DNA from: Croceibacterium salegens
GTDB lineage: Bacteria; Pseudomonadota; Alphaproteobacteria; Sphingomonadales; Sphingomonadaceae
Assembly (NCBI RefSeq): GCF_009827435.1
Contig: NZ_WTYM01000030.1
Location: 62,001-126,000, forward strand
Reading direction: 5' to 3'
DNA: 64,000 nt
Part shown: piece after piece, positions 59,591 through 64,000 of the stretch
Layout: each line of letters starts with the position of its first letter
Numbering within the stretch: position 1 is the stretch's first letter
Translations under genes and position numbers: made by a program
Notes under the pieces: model-generated
The model's input: only the letters and a program-made list of their open reading frames with translations
The model's database searches: none
Told to the model about the DNA's origin: nothing

Positions 59591-61257
59591 GCGCCGTTGG
59601 CCGCGCTGATGATCGCCCGGACGCTGGCTGCGGCCACGTCCTCGTCGATGCCGACACCCCAGACGGTGCGTCCGTCAGGTGTCTGGCATTCGAGGTAGGT
59701 GGCGGCGCGCGCATCGGTGCCCGTGCCGAGTGCGTGTTCGACGTAATCGACCACTTCGAGCTCAAGGCCGAAGGTCTGTTTGAGCGTCGTCAGCACTGAC
59801 GAAATCAGGCCCTTTCCGCGGCCGGAAACGCTCTGCGGCTTGCCTTCGACGTCAATCGTCCCGGCAAAAAGGCGTGTGCCGTCGCTGGCGCGCGTCTCTT
59901 CGAAATCGATCAGGCGATAGCGGCGCTTGTCGACCTTGACGTAATAGGTCTCGCGGAAGACCTGCCAGATGTCGGCGGCGTTGAGCTCGCGGCCCAGTTC
60001 GTCGGCTAGGCGCTGGACGTGCTTCGAGAAGTCGGCCTGCAGCTTCTTCGGCAGCTTCAGGCCCTGGTCCTGTTCGAGAACCCAGGCGAAGCCGCCCTTG
60101 CCAGACTGCGAATTGACCCGAATGACTGCCTCGTAGGTCCGCCCGAGGTCGGCCGGATCGATCGGCAGGTAGGGCACGCGCCACAACTCGTCGTTGCGCT
60201 GTTCCTGCGCCACGAAGCCCTTCTTGATCGCGTCCTGGTGACTGCCCGAAAAGGCCGTGAAGACCAGTTCGCCGCCGTAAGGATGGCGCTCGTGGACCGG
60301 GATCTGGTTGCAGTACTCGACCGTCTCGATGACCCGGTCGATGTCCGAGAAATCGAGGTTGGGGTCGATCCCCTGCGTGTACATGTTGAGCGCCAGTGTC
60401 ACGAGGCAGCAGTTGCCTGTGCGCTCACCGTTTCCGAACAAGCAGCCCTCGACGCGGTCGGCCCCGGCCATCAGGCCGAGTTCGGCCGCGGCGACGCCGG
60501 TGCCCCGGTCGTTGTGGGTGTGCAGGCTGATCACCGCGCTCTCGCGGTTCGGCAGGTTGCGACAGAAGTATTCGATTTGGTCGGCGTAGATATTGGGTGT
60601 CGCCGCCTCGACTGTTGCCGGCAGGTTGAGGATGATCGGTTTCTCTGACGTCGGCTGCAGGACGTCCATCACGGCCTCGCAAACCGAGATCGAGAAATCG
60701 AGTTCGGCGGTCGAGAAGGTCTCGGGCGAGTACTGGAAGTTCCAGTCGGTTTCCGGTCGCCTCGCCGCTTCGTCGCGCATGACCTTGGCGCCGAGGACCG
60801 CGACTTCGCGCACCTCGTCAGGCGTCATGCGGAAGACGATCTCGCGCCATGCCGGGCTGACCGCGTTGTAGAGGTGGACGATGGCCGCCCGCGCGCCTTC
60901 GAGGCTCTTGAAGCTGGTACGGATCAGGTCCTCACGGCTTTGCGTGAGGACCTGCACGATCACGTCGTCAGGAATTCGGCCGGACTTCACCAGGCTGGAG
61001 ATGAAATCGAACTCGGTCTGGCCCGCGCTCGGGAATCCGACCTCGATTTCCTTGAGTCCGACCTCGACGAGCAGGTCGAAGAAGCGGTTCTTCTTCACCG
61101 CGTCCATCGGGTCGACGATTGCCTGGTTGCCGTCGCGCAGGTCGGTCGAGAGCCAGCGCGGCGGCGTCGTGATCGTGCGGGTGGGCCACTGCCGGTCGGG
61201 CAGCGGAACCTGGGGGAAGGGCCGGTACTTGGCCGAGGGATTGCTCAGCATCGCCAT
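59587..61257 (-). CDS. leuA: 2-isopropylmalate synthase (type 2)
   Basis: LeuA condenses acetyl-CoA with 2-ketoisovalerate, the first committed step to leucine. The 556-residue product has STDLRDGNQAIVDPMD at the active site, VSLKEIEVGFPSA-like VGLKEIEVGFPSAGQTEFD, ISLHTHNDRGTGVAAAELGL (metal histidines) and GCLFGNGERTGN. The LeuA_dimer regulatory domain follows from about residue 420 (DIEGKPQ-like IDVEGKPQSVSGRGKG, AATYLECQTPDGR) and probably senses leucine. The ATG at 61257 has AAGG upstream; a longer TTG start at 61308 is unlikely. A perfect inverted repeat lies in its leader. Confidence 0.93.
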   Translation of the reverse strand: MAMLSNPSAKYRPFPQVPLPDRQWPTRTITTPPRWLSTDLRDGNQAIVDPMDAVKKNRFFDLLVEVGLKEIEVGFPSAGQTEFDFISSLVKSGRIPDDVIVQVLTQSREDLIRTSFKSLEGARAAIVHLYNAVSPAWREIVFRMTPDEVREVAVLGAKVMRDEAARRPETDWNFQYSPETFSTAELDFSISVCEAVMDVLQPTSEKPIILNLPATVEAATPNIYADQIEYFCRNLPNRESAVISLHTHNDRGTGVAAAELGLMAGADRVEGCLFGNGERTGNCCLVTLALNMYTQGIDPNLDFSDIDRVIETVEYCNQIPVHERHPYGGELVFTAFSGSHQDAIKKGFVAQEQRNDELWRVPYLPIDPADLGRTYEAVIRVNSQSGKGGFAWVLEQDQGLKLPKKLQADFSKHVQRLADELGRELNAADIWQVFRETYYVKVDKRRYRLIDFEETRASDGTRLFAGTIDVEGKPQSVSGRGKGLISSVLTTLKQTFGLELEVVDYVEHALGTGTDARAATYLECQTPDGRTVWGVGIDEDVAAASVRAIISAANGA

Positions 61258-61331
61258 CGGAATTTGCCTTATCGCATCAATGCCGCGCGGCAAGCTTGGC
61301 GCGGACAATTTCGACTATCGGTGAATGAATG

Positions 61332-61387
61332 GCCCTTAGGCGGGTGCTGCACCACGTGGGCGCAGGCGGTTGTTCGCGCCTAAGGGC
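61332..61387 (-). promoter_or_regulatory. Inverted repeat in the leuA leader
   Basis: GCCCTTAGGCG and CGCCTAAGGGC form a perfect 11-base inverted repeat with 34 bases between, 75-130 bases upstream of the leuA ATG. It could be an RNA hairpin in the leader or a wide-spaced operator. A leucine-rich leader peptide was not found, so a classic attenuator is not shown. Confidence 0.45.
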
Positions 61388-61465
61388 GCGTAAGTCGAAG
61401 CAGCGCAAGGAGCTCGCGGCGGTTCATGCGGGTGCAGATAGGCGATCGAGGTTAAGAAATCCAGC

Positions 61466-61501
61466 GGCAAGGGGCGGTGCGCGATTGCATCGCCCCTTGC
61501 C
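61466..61501 (-). terminator. Probable terminator after the YceI gene
   Basis: GGCAAGGGGCG and CGCCCCTTGCC form a perfect 11-base stem with a 14-base loop, nine bases after the YceI-family stop codon. The stretch that follows on the minus strand (GGATTTCTTAA) has only a weak T run, so termination may be partial and allow read-through to leuA. Confidence 0.65.
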
Positions 61502-61510
61502 TGTACGGGA

Positions 61511-62155
61511 TCACATTTCGAACGGAACGCTGATGTCGAGTTGCACCTCGTCCGACACCATCGGGACGAGGAAGCCCAGGCCGAAATCCGAACGCTTGAA
61601 GCTCGCACGGCCTTCAAAGCCGATGGTCTTCTTTTTGGAGAACGGATTCTCGCCCGCACCGACGAATTCGGCGGAGATGACGATCGGTTTTGTCACCCCG
61701 TTAAGCGTGAGGTTCCCGGTGATGTTGGCGGTCGTCCCGCCGGTGGATTCGACCTTGGTCGAAACGAAATGCGCCGGCTGCTGGTCGGGCCCGAAGAAGT
61801 CGGGCTTGGCGCCGTCCTTGCCGGCGCGCAGCAGGTGATCGCGCAGTCCGGAACTTACAAGCGAGACCGAATCGATCGGAACCAGGACGTCGACCTTGGC
61901 GGCCGAGAGATTGGCCGGGTCGATCGTCAGCGATCCCGTGGCGTTTCCGAATGCTCCGAAGTAGTCGCTGAAACCGAAGTGATTGACCCGCCAGCCGACA
62001 AGCGTGTGGCCCGGATCGGGCGCATAAGTCCCGGCAACGACGCGCGCGGCATCTGCTTGGCCAGGAAGTTGGGGGGGGCCGTTCTGGGCATGAAGGGTTG
62101 TAAACGCGGCGAGCGTGGCGGCGCCGGCCAGGATCGTTGCAGTCAGCTTGCGCAT
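61511..62155 (-). CDS. YceI family periplasmic protein
   Basis: YceI proteins form a lipocalin-like barrel that binds isoprenoid quinones or other lipids in the periplasm. The 214-residue product has a signal peptide (MRKLTATILAGAATLAAFTT), then the domain opening TYAPDPGHTLVGWRVNHFGF, TGSLTIDPANLSAAKVDVLVP, DGAKPDFFGPDQQPAHFVST, GNLTLNGVTKPIVISAEF and RASFKRSDFGLGFLVPMVSD, in the family order. The ATG at 62155 is nine bases from GGGAG; an ATG at 62161 is too close. Confidence 0.92.
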   Translation of the reverse strand: MRKLTATILAGAATLAAFTTLHAQNGPPQLPGQADAARVVAGTYAPDPGHTLVGWRVNHFGFSDYFGAFGNATGSLTIDPANLSAAKVDVLVPIDSVSLVSSGLRDHLLRAGKDGAKPDFFGPDQQPAHFVSTKVESTGGTTANITGNLTLNGVTKPIVISAEFVGAGENPFSKKKTIGFEGRASFKRSDFGLGFLVPMVSDEVQLDISVPFEM

Positions 62156-62262
62156 GGTCATGTTCTCCCAAAGAAACTCGGTCGCAATTCTGGCGGTGCT
62201 TTTTGACATTGTCCACCTAGAACGAAGCGACACAGTTGGCGCGAACGAGGTAGCGGAATCGA

Positions 62263-62297
62263 AACGGCGGGCGACCTCGCGAAGGTCCCCCGCCGTT
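62263..62297 (-). terminator. Hairpin downstream of ilvC
   Basis: AACGGCGGG and CCCGCCGTT form a stem extended inward by GACCT/AGGTC. The hairpin lies 32 bases after the ilvC stop on the minus strand. Downstream it lacks a long T run, so it could also be a processing or stability hairpin. Confidence 0.55.
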
Positions 62298-62328
62298 CCG
62301 ACTGTTGGGATGCGATATCTCGTTGCGG

Positions 62329-63457
<1,129 letters not shown>

Positions 63458-63476
63458 AGAAAATCTTGTGTTGGGG

Positions 63477-63992
63477 CTAGGCCCCCTCGGCACCCCGCAT
63501 CATGCCGACGATGCCGCTGCGGCCGACCTCGACCAGCCCCAGCTGGCGCATCAGCGAGATGAAGCTGTCGATCTTCTCGCTCGCGCCGGTCAATTCGAAC
63601 ACGAAGCTTTCGGTCGTCGTGTCGATCACGCTGGCGCGGAACACGTCGGCGATGCGCAGCGCTTCGACCCGGGCCTCGCCAGTGCCGCGCACCTTGACCA
63701 GCGCCAGTTCGCGTTCGACGTGCGGGCCGGCTTCGGTCAGGTCGGTAACCTTGTGCACCGGAACCAGCCGCTCGAGCTGCGAGATGATCTGGTCGATCAC
63801 CGGCGGCGGACCGTTGGTGACGATGGTGATGCGGCTCGTCGCGTGGTCCTCGGTGATGTCGGCCACGGTGAGGCTGTCGATGTTATAGCCGCGCGCGGTG
63901 AACAGACCGGCGATCTTGGCGAGGATGCCTGCCTCGTTATCGACGAGAACGGCGAGCACGTGCCGCTCGGTAAAGGTCTGCTGGATCTTCAT
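63477..63992 (-). CDS. ilvN: Acetolactate synthase small subunit
   Basis: The small subunit activates acetolactate synthase and confers valine feedback. The 171-residue product has an N-terminal ACT domain (ERHVLAVLVDNEAGILAKIA, GLFTARGYNIDSLTVADI) and a C-terminal domain with ALVKVRGTGEARVEAL and FELTGASEKIDSFISLM. Length is complete. The catalytic subunit gene (ilvB/ilvI) should lie just outside the window, since only eight bases precede this start. Confidence 0.95.
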   Translation of the reverse strand: MKIQQTFTERHVLAVLVDNEAGILAKIAGLFTARGYNIDSLTVADITEDHATSRITIVTNGPPPVIDQIISQLERLVPVHKVTDLTEAGPHVERELALVKVRGTGEARVEALRIADVFRASVIDTTTESFVFELTGASEKIDSFISLMRQLGLVEVGRSGIVGMMRGAEGA

Positions 63993-64000
63993 GCGTGGGC

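Overview
This is a 64 kb stretch of high-GC chromosomal DNA, almost wall to wall with genes. The gene content points to an alphaproteobacterium of the order Sphingomonadales, probably Erythrobacteraceae or a close relative. The signs are SOS boxes of the alphaproteobacterial GTTC-N7-GTTC type, a class I fructose-bisphosphate aldolase near a tkt-gap-pgk block, PEP-CTERM/XrtA-type regulators, a long (type 2) LeuA, and Sphingomonad-like palindromic repeats. The assignment rests on sequence features I could read, not on a database search.

Layout. 1-2511 (minus): DUF2207 membrane protein, LemA, ZapA and a small coiled-coil protein. 2705-11086: central carbon genes (tkt, gap, pgk, fba) with a MOSC protein, small secreted proteins and thiE. 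11172-15228: cell-wall enzymes (L,D-transpeptidase, M23 peptidase), EF-P and an inositol-phosphatase. 15309-20276: an EAL-domain protein, tRNA-Leu(CAA), an SLC13 permease and small envelope proteins. 20414-27036: sugar transferase, PrsK, PrsR and a TPR protein in one overlapping operon. 27086-32420: transporters, DUF475 protein, panB and a flavin-binding stress protein. 32558-44297: the SOS mutagenesis genes imuA, imuB and dnaE2, split by about 6 kb holding a DUF6152 protein, a WD40-like protein, a low-GC secreted protein, a TauD-type dioxygenase and an AAHS transporter. 44419-48300: LysE exporter and two tandem AmpG-like transporters. 48301-54443 (minus): a phoR-pstC-pstA-pstB-phoU-phoB operon with two PHO boxes and no pstS. 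54509-56534: two tRNA-Glu genes and recJ. 56535-58021: 1.5 kb of lower-GC DNA without a convincing gene. 58022-64000: nitronate monooxygenase, a second MOSC protein, leuA, a YceI protein, ilvC and ilvN (branched-chain amino acid synthesis).

The most unusual feature is dnaE2. Two different palindromic repeat elements sit inside its coding region and are read through in frame, adding about 28 and 49 residues. A third lies between its LexA box and its start codon. Two more palindromes of this general kind sit next to the starts of pgk and ilvC. No insertion sequence, prophage, CRISPR array or rRNA operon was seen.
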